64,000 nt of DNA. It comes from CAZNXJ01 sp964577115. Lineage in GTDB: Bacteria; Planctomycetota; Planctomycetia; Pirellulales; Pirellulaceae. This document shows positions 36,000-45,048 of the stretch, in pieces; position 1 is the stretch's first letter; the number at the start of each line of letters is the position of its first letter. Both the position numbers and the translations under genes were made by a program. The notes under the pieces are model-generated. The model made no database searches, was not told where the DNA came from, and saw only the letters and a program-made list of their open reading frames with translations. The stretch spans positions 1 to 64,000 of the forward strand of contig CAZNXJ010000012.1 in NCBI GenBank assembly GCA_964577115.1. Reading direction: 5' to 3'.

Positions 36000-36959
36000 T
36001 CACACCTTGATGCGAATGATCTTGCGAATGACATAAGCCCCGATGGCCTGCATGACCACGGCGCCGGCGAGCATCTTCTGGCCGAGCGGATCGTTGAACA
36101 GCAACATGCAGTAGTCAGGGTTCAGTTTGAACATGACGACGAACAGCACCGGCGGCAGTGCGAGCAGCACGATGCCGGATAGGCGACCTTCCCCGGTGAG
36201 CGCCTGAATGGCGCCCCAGATCTTGAACCGCTCGCGGATGAGGTGACCGATCTTGTCGAGGATTTCCGCCAGGTCGCCGCCGGTCTGGCGCTGAAGAATG
36301 ACGGCGGTCGCGAAGAACCGCAGGTCCATGTTCGGGACTCGGTTCGTCATCTCTTCCAGCGCTTCCTCGAGCGGAATACCAAGGTTCTGTTCGTCATAGC
36401 AGCGGCCGAATTCGCGCGCGATCGGGTCCGGCATTTCTTCGGCGACGAGGTTGATGCCGGCGGCGAGGCTGTGACCGGCCCGCAAGGCGCGCGAGATCAG
36501 TTCCAGCGCTTCGGGCAATTGGCGCGCGAAGGCATTGAGCCGCCGTTTGCGTTTCAGCAGGACGAACAGCAGCGGAAAGGTAAAGGTCAGCAGCGCTGCG
36601 ACGGGCAGGAGCATCCAGGGCACGAAGAGCAGCGAAACGACGGCACCCATGCCGGCCGATGCCAGCGAAAACAGGAGGAACCGAGCCGGCGTCAACGACG
36701 TGCCGCTCTGCTCGAGCAGCCGCCGCACCCCGACGAACCGCGAGAGGAACATCTCGCTGAAACTCGGCGCCGTATCCAGCGGCTCGGCCAGCAGCGTTAC
36801 CGACGACGAGGCGGACTTCGACCCGTTGGCGTGACCGGTCAGCATTTCCAATCGCTGCTCGACGGCCTCATTGGAACCACCGGCAAACAGCAACATCACG
36901 CCACAGAGCAGGGCGGTGACGCCGATGAAGAACGCGACCAAGATCATGATAGTCGGCAT
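36000..36959 (-). CDS. tadB: TadB, Tad pilus inner-membrane platform protein
   Basis: The 319-residue protein (ATG 36959) starts with a membrane segment (TIMILVAFFIGVTALLCGVM), followed by a soluble region, two further membrane segments and the T2SF signature ALELISRALRAGHSLAAGINLVAEEM. ILQRQTGGDLAEILDKIGHL is the usual following block. It pairs with TadC as the platform. Order tadA-tadB-tadC on the minus strand matches known Tad loci. Confidence 0.92.
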   Translation of the reverse strand: MPTIMILVAFFIGVTALLCGVMLLFAGGSNEAVEQRLEMLTGHANGSKSASSSVTLLAEPLDTAPSFSEMFLSRFVGVRRLLEQSGTSLTPARFLLFSLASAGMGAVVSLLFVPWMLLPVAALLTFTFPLLFVLLKRKRRLNAFARQLPEALELISRALRAGHSLAAGINLVAEEMPDPIAREFGRCYDEQNLGIPLEEALEEMTNRVPNMDLRFFATAVILQRQTGGDLAEILDKIGHLIRERFKIWGAIQALTGEGRLSGIVLLALPPVLFVVMFKLNPDYCMLLFNDPLGQKMLAGAVVMQAIGAYVIRKIIRIKV

Positions 36960-37100
36960 AGCAGTGAATCCGAGCGATGAGGCGATCGGGTAGTGACGGC
37001 AGTTCGCATTGCCAGGAGTGATGAGGCTTCCATCGGGAACTCCCAGGTCGAAGCCAGCACGCGGCGTCACTCCAACCTGGAGGTTGCTTTGTGCAAGGCT

Positions 37101-38420
37101 TTAGGCACGCATCATGATCCGCTGGCGGAACGCACTGGCGGGCAACCGCACGCCAGCAGCCTCGAGTCGATCCATGAACGAGGGGCGTACGCCACTGCAT
37201 TCGAAGTAGCCGATCGCCTTTCCGTTTTCGTCGATGCCTTCCTGCACGAAACGATAAATGTCTTGCATGATCACCGTGTCCTGCTCCATGCCGACGATTT
37301 CGGTGATGTGTGTCACGCGGCGCGGACCGCCTTGCAAGCGGTTCGCCTGCACGAGCAAATGCACGGCGCTGGAGATCTGCTGACGCATGGCTTTGATGGG
37401 CATTTCAAAGCCCGTCATCATGATCATCGTTTCGAGACGGGCGATGGCATCGCGGGGCGAGTTGGCGTGAATTGTGGTCAGCGATCCGTCGTGACCGGTG
37501 TTCATCGCCTGAAGCATGTCGAGCGTTTCGGGGCCGCGGCATTCGCCGATGATGATCCGTTCGGGTCGCATACGCAGGGCATTGCGGACGAGATCCGTGG
37601 CCGTGATGGCGCCCTTGCCTTCGATGTTGGGGGGGCGCGTTTCGAGCCGCACAACGTGGTCCTGCTGGAGCTGCAGTTCCGCCGCGTCTTCGATGGTCAC
37701 GATACGTTCGTCGTGCGGAATGAAGCTCGACAGCGTATTGAGCAGCGTCGTTTTACCCGAGCCGGTACCACCCGCGATGATGATGTTCAGCCGCGCTTTG
37801 ATGGCCCCTTCGAGCAACATCACCATTTCGGGGGTAAACGCGCGGTAGTTCAGCAGGTCTTCGAGCTTGAGTGGATTGGAGCCGAAACGGCGGATCGAGA
37901 CCGCGGCACCGTCGAGGGCGAGCGGGGGAATGATCGCGTTGACACGCGAGCCGTCGGCAAGTCGGGCATCGACCATCGGGCAGACTTCGTCCACGCGTCG
38001 GCCGACCTTGGAAACGATCCGGTCGATGATCTGGAGCAGATGCCCGTTGTCGCGGAACTGGACGTTTGTGCGTTCGAGCCGCCCTTTGCGTTCGACATAA
38101 ACCTGTTTGGGACCGTTGATCAGAATGTCGCTGATGCTGCTGTCCTTGAGCAACATTTCCAGCGGCCCGAGGCCGAACGTCTCGTCCAGCACCTCGTCAA
38201 TCAGCCGCTCGCGCTCGTTGCGATTCAGCAACGTGTCTTCGGAGTCGCATAGATGTTCGACGACCAGCCGGATCTCGCGCTTCAGCGTGTCGCCTTCCAG
38301 CTCGCCGACCTTCGACAGGTCGAGCTTATCAACGAGCTTTGCATGAATGCGCCGCTTCAGATTCTCGAATTCCTGCTGCTTGGCAGATTCTGCGTTCCGT
38401 GCCGCAGGCATTGGCTTCAT
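37101..38420 (-). CDS. tadA: TadA/CpaF, Tad pilus assembly ATPase
   Basis: The 439-residue protein is a CpaF-type secretion ATPase. An N-terminal helical domain is followed by a catalytic domain with a Walker A motif (IIAGGTGSGKTTLLN), Asp box (RIVTIEDAAELQL) and Walker B region (RIIIGECRGPETLDMLQAM), then the His box (HDGSLTTIHAN). It powers pilin polymerisation at the inner membrane. All motifs look intact. It is separated from the upstream tadZ by about 500 bases. Confidence 0.95.
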   Translation of the reverse strand: MKPMPAARNAESAKQQEFENLKRRIHAKLVDKLDLSKVGELEGDTLKREIRLVVEHLCDSEDTLLNRNERERLIDEVLDETFGLGPLEMLLKDSSISDILINGPKQVYVERKGRLERTNVQFRDNGHLLQIIDRIVSKVGRRVDEVCPMVDARLADGSRVNAIIPPLALDGAAVSIRRFGSNPLKLEDLLNYRAFTPEMVMLLEGAIKARLNIIIAGGTGSGKTTLLNTLSSFIPHDERIVTIEDAAELQLQQDHVVRLETRPPNIEGKGAITATDLVRNALRMRPERIIIGECRGPETLDMLQAMNTGHDGSLTTIHANSPRDAIARLETMIMMTGFEMPIKAMRQQISSAVHLLVQANRLQGGPRRVTHITEIVGMEQDTVIMQDIYRFVQEGIDENGKAIGYFECSGVRPSFMDRLEAAGVRLPASAFRQRIMMRA

Positions 38421-38921
38421 GGCTTCTCAGCTCGAAAAATGCGGTAGGTTTCAAAGGCTTCCAACAAATGGAATTCGCGCGCTATTGGAGCGCTCATCCA
38501 ATGAAACCTAGCTCACATTCCGCGGCGCGCGGTTCAGAGCAAACGAAGCAGAAAAAGAGGGCGAGCGGGCAATCACGCTTTTACTGGTGTTCGCTTGCCT
38601 CGCTCGGCTAGTCTCAAGAAGCACTACGTGTGCAGTCTCGGTCCCTCGGTCCCGGCCGATCGCCAAAACGGTGCCAGGCGGCACAATCGCGCGTCGCCGC
38701 CGCAAGCAGCACGTTGATCATAGCGCTAGCGCCTCGCCTCGAGAGTTCGCGAGCTGCCATGCGGCCGGAGTGCGCCAGCGATGACGAGGCGACGGCATGA
38801 CGAGCGCAAACGCCGCCCACCAGGCGGCGCAGCCAAACGATAGGCACGCTCGCCTACCGGCGATACGCGCACGCGATCCTACGCGCGCGCTGACGTTCGT
38901 CGCCACGGGTGGGCGTACGGC
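38421..38921. other. 501-base gap inside the Tad locus, no gene seen
   Basis: This gap separates tadZ from tadA on the same strand. No coding frame with a recognisable product and no T-tailed hairpin was found. It may hold a second promoter for tadA-tadB-tadC. Confidence 0.4.
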
Positions 38922-40166
38922 CTACTCTTTGCTATCCGCCGAGGCCGGTTCGGGCTGCGGCTTGGCCGCTTTGCGTTTCGGCCAGAACGTAAGCCAGCGG
39001 CCGCTCGATGAGGTTTCTTGTTGGACGGCGGCCGCCGTGGAGCTGCCGACGGCATTGGCGAGCCCGATGATTGATTGCGTGATCGCCGCTCGCGGCGCAT
39101 GGTTGATCAGCGGCACACCATTGTTGCGCACGTCGACCATCACGCGGTAATCGTTGGGGATCTGCCAGAACACCTCGCGGCCCACCGTTTCCTGGGCCTT
39201 CTTCACGCTGATCGGTCCGTTGCTCAGTCCGACGCGGTTGACGACGATTTTTACTTTATCCTTCAAGCCTTCGTGGTCGTCGAACGACGAGAGCAGCCGC
39301 ACGACGTTGCGCAGGCAGGGCAGGTCGAGCTGCGTGACCATCAGCACGTGCTTGGCCGACTCTAAGGCGACGAAGTCGATTGGGTTGTACGCCTTCGAAA
39401 TATCAATGATCAAGTGCGAGAACGTCGCTTTGAGCAGCCCGATCACGCGGTGCAGGCGTTCGGGGTTGATATGCTGCGCGTCCTGGAGCTGCTCGGGCCG
39501 CGGCAGTAGGTAAAGCCCCGAGCTATGGCGGGTCAACGAGCGTTTGAGCAGGGTGAAGTCGAGCCGCGTGATGTTCTGCGCAACGTCGACGAGCGTGTAG
39601 TCGGGAATCGTATCGAGGAACACGTCGGCGTCGCCGAGCGACAGATCGAGGTCCACGAGCGCGACGGTGTTGGCCGAGTCGGCCGCCAGCGCGCAGCCCA
39701 GATTGACGGCGACGCTCGTTGTTCCGACGCCCCCCGTCACGCCGGCCACGGCTATCACAGTGCAGCCACGCGTCCGGCCTTCACCACCGAATTTCTGGCT
39801 GCCCAGCCGTTCGAGCGCCGCGACGAGATCCTCGAACTTCAGCGGCTGCGTCAGGAACTCCTTCGCTCCCGCGCGCATCGTACGAAGGATCAGCTGCCCG
39901 TCGGTCGTGCTGCTGATCACCAGGATGCTGCAATTCGGACTCGTTTCGCGGATCTTCTCGATCAGGGCGAGTGCCTTTTCGGCGTCGTGGTCGACGTTAA
40001 TCACGCCTACATCCGGATGTGTCTGCCCGACCACATCCGCGAAGAACTCGTAGCGGGAACACTCGGCTTCCAGCCAAACCATGTCCATCCCCAGAAGCAA
40101 ATTTTTCAGGCTTTCACGGGACGGATCATGAGGATCAACGATCGCCAGTCGCAGGACAGTGCTCAT
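38922..40166 (-). CDS. tadZ: TadZ/CpaE, receiver-like plus MinD-like ATPase
   Basis: The 414-residue protein has an N-terminal receiver-like domain (about 1-120, LRLAIVDPHDPSRESLKN, ISSTTDGQ) and a MinD/ParA-type ATPase domain (VIAVAGVTGGVGTTSVAVNL, then VDLDLSLGDADVFLD). The P-loop reads TGGVGTTS without either lysine of canonical deviant Walker A motifs, which is common in CpaE/TadZ proteins and suggests weak or no hydrolysis. TadZ localises the pilus machine, often to the pole. It lies downstream of the secretin gene. Confidence 0.9.
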   Translation of the reverse strand: MSTVLRLAIVDPHDPSRESLKNLLLGMDMVWLEAECSRYEFFADVVGQTHPDVGVINVDHDAEKALALIEKIRETSPNCSILVISSTTDGQLILRTMRAGAKEFLTQPLKFEDLVAALERLGSQKFGGEGRTRGCTVIAVAGVTGGVGTTSVAVNLGCALAADSANTVALVDLDLSLGDADVFLDTIPDYTLVDVAQNITRLDFTLLKRSLTRHSSGLYLLPRPEQLQDAQHINPERLHRVIGLLKATFSHLIIDISKAYNPIDFVALESAKHVLMVTQLDLPCLRNVVRLLSSFDDHEGLKDKVKIVVNRVGLSNGPISVKKAQETVGREVFWQIPNDYRVMVDVRNNGVPLINHAPRAAITQSIIGLANAVGSSTAAAVQQETSSSGRWLTFWPKRKAAKPQPEPASADSKE

Positions 40167-40380
40167 AGTCGCCTTCGTTTGGGGCAGTCGTTTCGCTTAC
40201 GGAGAGCAGCGGTGACAGGCTAACCTGACGCCACTCGGTCATGCTTGGATGACGGGCGTGGTCTGCCGAGCGCGTTCATCGTTGCTCCCGGCAGATCCCT
40301 AAACGAAGTCGCGTCGCCGGCAGTCCGAGCCGCCGGCGACGTGACGTTCAAGTTTAGGTCATAAACGGGTTTCGAGCCGT

Positions 40381-42060
40381 TTACTTGATCGTCTCATAGC
40401 CTAGTGGTCCGATGAGTGAAGGCCCGTCGTCCGCCTCGCTTGGCGGCGCCTCGACCCGCAAATGAATCGATTGTGCGTTCGAGACGTTTTGGCGAAGCGC
40501 GGCCGATTGGTTCCGTGCTGCCGATTTTGCGGGTACTTCCGGCGAGCTCGGCGGCAGCTCCAAGGCGCCGTCGTACGGTGCGGTTGTGGTGGCCGGCCCG
40601 TTCAAGGGCTGCTCGATGTTCATCACGGGACCGCCGTGCACCGGACCGTATTCGTAGCCCGGCGCCGGCCCGTGCGGTCCCACCGCCCCGTTCGGTGCAC
40701 AGTTGGGCACCTCAAGGTTGCCGTTCACATAGAGCTGCCAATCGTTCGGAGTGTGCGTGAACTGGCCCGGTCCGCAGTGCGGCCACTCATGAGCGTCCAC
40801 GGCATCGACGAATTCGGGCGTTACGAGAATGAGCAGTTCGATCTCGTTCTCCTGCACATCAACTTTGCGGAAGGCGGCGCCGACGAGCGGCAGGTCGGCG
40901 AGTAGTGGGATGCCGCGGTTCAGCGAGTCTTCACGGCTCTGGATTAAACCGGCCAGCGCGAGCGTCTGCCCGGCTCGCATTTCGACGGCCGTATCCACCC
41001 AGCGCGTCCGCAGGCCGGGCACGTTGACGTTGCCGAGGTTCACTGACCGTGAAGGATCGATTTCGCTCACCTCCGGCCGCACTTCCAAACGCAGGTATCC
41101 GTTACCCAGCACGATGGGAACAAAGTCGACGCGTGTGCCGAATTCGCGGAACTCGATCGACAGCGTACCGAAGCTTTGCGGGATCAGGATCGGGAATTCG
41201 CCACCCGAGTTGAACCGGGCCGGTCGGCCGCTGACCGTCACCAGATTCGGCTCCGCCAGCACCTTCAGCAGGTTGTGCTGCCGCAGCGCTTCGAGGAAGC
41301 CGAAGAACGCGTTATTCCCGTCGATGACCCCGAAAGCGACTGTCTCGCCCAGCCCGCTGGTGATGGAGCTCCCGCCCGGCACGAGTGAGTAGTCGGTCAG
41401 CAGGCCCGTGACGTTCTGGACGATCCCATCGTCACCGTTGAAGTTCGCCCAGTCGAAGCCCAGCCGCCGCAGTTTTGTACGCGAGACTTCGAGCACCTTC
41501 ACTTGCAGCAGGACGGTTTGAGCACCGCCGACCGTCAGGTTGTTGATGACGTTCGGGTAGTAGTCTTCCGCGATCGAGATGATGCGAGACACCATATCGG
41601 CGCTGGGAACGAAGCCCGAGATCACCACGCTGTTCGAGAGCGGAGTGACCTTCAACGAGGCCTCGGGGAACTCGGATTCCAGCAGCGCCTTCAGTTCACG
41701 GGCATCACCGACCACGAGAATATCGACCGTGTGGATCCGGTTATTCTCGTCCCAAATATTCAGGTTGGTAACACCGGGCCGCAGCGCGGAAACCTGAATC
41801 TCCCTGGGAGACAGGGGCGTGGCCTGCACGATGTCGGGGTTGTTCACCAACATCCGCGGAACTTTGAAGTCCATTTCCAGGATGCGGCTCGAGTTGACAA
41901 TCATCTCAAGCCGCTCGCTCGCATTCACCACACGGAACTTCGGCGAGGGGGATGCGGGCAGTTCCGGTTGAGCTCGCCCGACGCGAGGGCTCGACAGAGC
42001 GCTCAACGCCAAAGCAATCGCTAGGAAACGAACAATCCGTCGAGCAATATCCAGGTACAT
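40381..42060 (-). CDS. rcpA: RcpA/CpaC, Tad secretin
   Basis: The 559-residue protein has a signal peptide (FLAIALALSALSSPRVGRA), an N-terminal pilus-secretin domain (LEMIVNSSRILEMDFKVPRM), a BON-like domain (SLKVTPLSNSVVISGFVPSAD) and the secretin core with VLAEPNLVTVSGRPARFNSGGEFPI, the LEVRPEVSEID strand and LALAGLIQSREDSLNRGIPLLADLPLVGAAF. It forms the outer-membrane pore. A Pro-rich C-terminal extension of over 100 residues with a NIEQPLNG stretch follows the core, longer than usual. Confidence 0.93.
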   Translation of the reverse strand: MYLDIARRIVRFLAIALALSALSSPRVGRAQPELPASPSPKFRVVNASERLEMIVNSSRILEMDFKVPRMLVNNPDIVQATPLSPREIQVSALRPGVTNLNIWDENNRIHTVDILVVGDARELKALLESEFPEASLKVTPLSNSVVISGFVPSADMVSRIISIAEDYYPNVINNLTVGGAQTVLLQVKVLEVSRTKLRRLGFDWANFNGDDGIVQNVTGLLTDYSLVPGGSSITSGLGETVAFGVIDGNNAFFGFLEALRQHNLLKVLAEPNLVTVSGRPARFNSGGEFPILIPQSFGTLSIEFREFGTRVDFVPIVLGNGYLRLEVRPEVSEIDPSRSVNLGNVNVPGLRTRWVDTAVEMRAGQTLALAGLIQSREDSLNRGIPLLADLPLVGAAFRKVDVQENEIELLILVTPEFVDAVDAHEWPHCGPGQFTHTPNDWQLYVNGNLEVPNCAPNGAVGPHGPAPGYEYGPVHGGPVMNIEQPLNGPATTTAPYDGALELPPSSPEVPAKSAARNQSAALRQNVSNAQSIHLRVEAPPSEADDGPSLIGPLGYETIK

Positions 42061-42142
42061 CCGTGTGACCCTTCGGGTGAAGTTCCCGTTACCTTTCTAT
42101 AGTGCCCGGCCTCCAGGTCTCCCTCGGCGGCCACATTATCTA

Positions 42143-43252
42143 CTATTCGGCATTTTCAGAGCTGTCGTTAATTTCGGTTCCTTCCGACTCCACTGAGTTT
42201 TCCGGAATACCCTCGTCAACCGACTCTGGCGTGTCGGACTCAGGTTCTGACTCCGGCGCTGGTTTCGACTCGGGTTCAGGCTCTGCGGCGTTGATCCAAG
42301 GCGCCAAGCTCTGAGTAGCCGGAGCGTCGGTGCCCATGGGGATCATGCTGGGCAGTTGCTTCTCGTCCTGCCAGTCGTAACGCACCAGCCCCTGGGGCGA
42401 GTGGACGATCATCGAAAAGGCGGTCGGCGTGGAAACCGGCTGGGTTTCCTCGCTTGAGTCCTTCTTCTCGACCGAGGGGACTTCGAAATTCCGCAGCATC
42501 TCGAGCAGCCCGCCGTCGTCACTGGAGGACGCGGTGGAGTAGTGGTTCGATTCGAGGAACGATTCGACGGTCGTATTGCCTTCATCGGTGTCCACCACGT
42601 CGTTGGGACGCCGGAGCGACAGGCGGAGGCTACCGAGCTGGGAAGCGAGCGTCAGGATTTCGACTTGCTTGGGAGTGACGAGCAGCGAGATGGTCTGGGC
42701 TGTCGTCACTTGTCCCTTTTCATCGACTTCGCGTTCGGTCTTGGCATTGACGGCGAAAACACGGACGTCGCGCAGGATGGTGCGTGTGCCGGTGATCGGT
42801 ACATCGTTGCTGCGCCGCAGGAACACGATAACGTCCACGCGGTCACCCGGTTTGACCAGGTTACCGACCACGACTTCGCCCGACACCTTGATGCTGCACG
42901 CCCGATAGCCTTCGGGAATGGTCATCGTGGTATCGGAGTTCGAGTCCATGAGCTTCATGGTCATCACCGGTTCGCCGGCATAGAGACGCTGGCGAGCGTA
43001 ACGGTTCTCGAGGTCTTCGAGCTTGCGAATCGCTCCATCCGGCACGCGATCTTTCGGCCATTCTTCAAGCCGCACGTTTTCCGGCGAGAAAGCGTCGCCA
43101 ATGTCGATGTCCGTCGCGGCCACGAAGATCTGCTCGGTCTCAGGCGCGGGCCCGGCTTTCGCATGGCGATCGATGAACTGGCTCAGGCCGATGGTCGCGA
43201 GCAGACCACAGCACATGGCGATCATGATCAGGATCAGGGTTTTAGCACGCAT
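42143..43252 (-). CDS. cpaB: CpaB/RcpC, Flp pilus assembly protein
   Basis: Starting at ATG 43252, the 369-residue protein has an N-terminal membrane anchor (TLILIMIAMCCGLLATIGLS) and a CpaB/SAF-like region: FVAATDIDIGDAFSPENVRLEEWP, YAGEPVMTMKLM, and GYRACSIKVSGEVVVGNLVKPGDRVDVIV. It acts with the secretin in the periplasm. The last 70 residues are acidic with Glu/Pro/Ser repeats (EPEPESKPAPESEPESD), an unusual tail. It lies between tadE and the secretin. Confidence 0.9.
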   Translation of the reverse strand: MRAKTLILIMIAMCCGLLATIGLSQFIDRHAKAGPAPETEQIFVAATDIDIGDAFSPENVRLEEWPKDRVPDGAIRKLEDLENRYARQRLYAGEPVMTMKLMDSNSDTTMTIPEGYRACSIKVSGEVVVGNLVKPGDRVDVIVFLRRSNDVPITGTRTILRDVRVFAVNAKTEREVDEKGQVTTAQTISLLVTPKQVEILTLASQLGSLRLSLRRPNDVVDTDEGNTTVESFLESNHYSTASSSDDGGLLEMLRNFEVPSVEKKDSSEETQPVSTPTAFSMIVHSPQGLVRYDWQDEKQLPSMIPMGTDAPATQSLAPWINAAEPEPESKPAPESEPESDTPESVDEGIPENSVESEGTEINDSSENAE

Positions 43253-43357
43253 CGATCGAGCCTCGATGAAATTCAGTACCGGCTCTCGCGGAAGCCGCAC
43301 TGTAGATTTCGGTCGCGATTGGACAAAGGGGGGCGAAGTCGTCGTGTGGGCGGAGCG

Positions 43358-43786
43358 TTACTGAATGGCCTCGCGCCGCATAACGGAGCGGGCGTTCATT
43401 TGCGTACCGCCCCCGATGTACATCGGAGACGGCAGCCAACTGACGTCTCGGAACGGTAGTGAAATGCTGACGGTAATCGATTCATCATTCGGCCCCGCTG
43501 ATTCTGGCGCCGGGTCAACATCGATTTGGGCGTTCGGGCTGTTGATCGAGGCACTGATTAAATAGTTCCGAACAGCGGTCTGCACGGAACTTCGGGTCGC
43601 CCCTTCGAGGACTGCTCGACGCGCCCCTTCGCGTGAGGCGTTGGTCAAGACCTGTTGAACCATGACCATGCGGCCGTATTCGACCATCCCAAACACAAAC
43701 AAGACGAATATCGGGGCAACCAGCGCGAACTCCACCGCGGATGCCCCACGCCGGTTTCTTCGGAACAACCGGTACGATCGGTGCAT
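43358..43786 (-). CDS. tadE: TadE-like pseudopilin
   Basis: The 142-residue product (ATG 43786) has the TadE N-terminus RRNRRGASAVEFALVAP followed by a hydrophobic helix (IFVLFVFGMVEYGRMVMV). A prepilin-peptidase cut after Gly14 fits the sequence. It then continues VLTNASREGARRAVLEGA, a typical TadE region. A GTG 27 bases upstream is a possible alternative start. It lies between tadV and cpaB. Confidence 0.9.
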   Translation of the reverse strand: MHRSYRLFRRNRRGASAVEFALVAPIFVLFVFGMVEYGRMVMVQQVLTNASREGARRAVLEGATRSSVQTAVRNYLISASINSPNAQIDVDPAPESAGPNDESITVSISLPFRDVSWLPSPMYIGGGTQMNARSVMRREAIQ

Positions 43787-43911
43787 CTTCTGTTTCGGCA
43801 ACCGTAGATTCACCGTGGATCGCCACGGCGCTGTGTGCGACGCAGTTGAGCCAGCCGTCAGAGTCGTTGTAGGACTCGAAGATTGCCCGGTTTGTCTCGT
43901 TTGTGGGGGAC

Positions 43912-44511
43912 TCATACCAGCATTCCCATCCAGAGGAAGTAAGCGATAGTGCCGATGGCGAGCGGAATGCCATACGGCAGCAGGAGCATCGAGCTTTTCC
44001 GCTCGGCAGCAATCGCGGCGAGCTGGTTTGGATCGCGGATGGTGAGGAACTCGCCGAGGATCATCCAGAACTGCCGGCAGTGGCGGCTGAGCCCGCGGCG
44101 CCACGCGGCCATGGCCACGGCCATGACGGCCCCGACGACGGTCGAGACGGCGAACGCGTAGAACATGGCTTCGGCCGGCCCGACCGGCGTGCCGGCCGCC
44201 TTCAGCATCACGTGCATCCAGGCGCCGACGCCGGCCAAAAGTTTTACGTCGCCGGCACCCATGCCTCCGACGGCGTACGCGGGTAGGAGCAAGGCCAGGC
44301 CAATCACCGTGCCTAACAAACTCCAGCCGAGCCCGGCGGCCCCCAGCCAGCAGGCACTGTAAACCCAACCGCTGAGCACCAGCGGAAACGTTAGCCAATT
44401 GGGCACTCGCAACTGAACTCCGTCGATGACGGCGGCGACGACGAGCGTTACCGTCACCAGCCAGACCGGCCAGTGGGTGGCGAATGCCGAGATTTCCTGG
44501 GCAAATTCCAT
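43912..44511 (-). CDS. tadV: TadV/CpaA, prepilin peptidase
   Basis: The 199-residue membrane protein is an A24-family prepilin peptidase. It has about six hydrophobic segments and both catalytic aspartates: AAVIDGVQLRVPNWLTFPLV and GMGAGDVKLLAGVGAW. It would cleave the Flp prepilin and TadE before the hydrophobic helix. It follows the short reading frame at 44597 and precedes tadE on the same strand. Confidence 0.92.
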   Translation of the reverse strand: MEFAQEISAFATHWPVWLVTVTLVVAAVIDGVQLRVPNWLTFPLVLSGWVYSACWLGAAGLGWSLLGTVIGLALLLPAYAVGGMGAGDVKLLAGVGAWMHVMLKAAGTPVGPAEAMFYAFAVSTVVGAVMAVAMAAWRRGLSRHCRQFWMILGEFLTIRDPNQLAAIAAERKSSMLLLPYGIPLAIGTIAYFLWMGMLV

Positions 44512-44596
44512 GCTTCTCTCCCGTTCCCGTGTGGCTACAAGCGTTCTGTCATCAGGCGGACCAGGCGCGTCCGCGGGTACGCGACCCGCGCGGCGG

Positions 44597-44707
44597 TCAC
44601 CAGCGGGTCGTTAGAAACCAGCTGAATGCGGCCGCGACGGCGGTATACAGCAGGCATACCAACTCGGTCGCGCTGGCCAGGCAGTCGTTAGGAAAATAGG
44701 GGTACAT
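44597..44707 (-). CDS. Possible 36-residue membrane miniprotein
   Basis: The frame starts MYPYFPNDCLASATELV and ends in a hydrophobic stretch (CLLYTAVAAAFSWFL) before a TGA. GGAG nine bases upstream lies in the T-tail of the flp terminator. Its good ribosome-binding site, position between flp and tadV and hydrophobic content support a real short protein, but there is no homology evidence. Confidence 0.45.
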   Translation of the reverse strand: MYPYFPNDCLASATELVCLLYTAVAAAFSWFLTTRW

Positions 44708-44716
44708 TGCAAACTC

Positions 44717-44761
44717 CAAAAAACCGCCGTCGCGGCCGAGAGCGGGTCGCGACGGCGGTTT
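44717..44761 (-). terminator. Terminator-like hairpin after flp
   Basis: A 13-bp perfect GC-rich stem (AACCGCCGTCGCG at 44722-44734, complement at 44748-44760) is followed on the minus strand by a T run. It lies 99 bases after the flp stop and before the assembly genes. It could let pilin be made in excess over the assembly machinery. Confidence 0.85.
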
Positions 44762-44859
44762 GCAGAAGCGGACGCGCCGAGCGCGTCACGCCGGACAAGA
44801 GAAGGCCCTGCGGCACCGCGCGCGGAGCGGCAGGGCAAGTGGACTCCGGCTCAAGCACC

Positions 44860-45048
44860 TTAGCTACCCGAGGTGCTGCCGATCTGGTCGGCGACGTTCT
44901 GGAACGCCTGGCGGGCATTGGTGCCGAGGGCCTGAATGGCGGCCAGGCACACGATGACGATCAGTGCCAGCATCACGGCATATTCCACTGCGGTCGGTCC
45001 ATCTTCCGACACGAGGAACCGTTGCACCTTCTTCGCGAGACTCTTCAT
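44860..45048 (-). CDS. flp: Flp-type pilin (type IVb)
   Basis: The 62-residue product (ATG 45048, GGAGG nine bases upstream) has a short charged leader, a cleavage site at Gly17 (SEDG then PTAVEYA, matching G/xxxxEY) and one hydrophobic helix (AVMLALIVIVCLAAI). Mature Flp would be 45 residues and polymerise into Tad pili. A terminator-like hairpin follows. The long upstream gap probably holds its promoter. Confidence 0.93.
   Translation of the reverse strand: MKSLAKKVQRFLVSEDGPTAVEYAVMLALIVIVCLAAIQALGTNARQAFQNVADQIGSTSGS

Noticed and set aside
36993..38252. A 419-codon plus-strand frame
   Set aside because: It lies opposite tadA and the end of tadB, which are certain; its His/Asp/Arg-rich sequence is typical of antisense readings.
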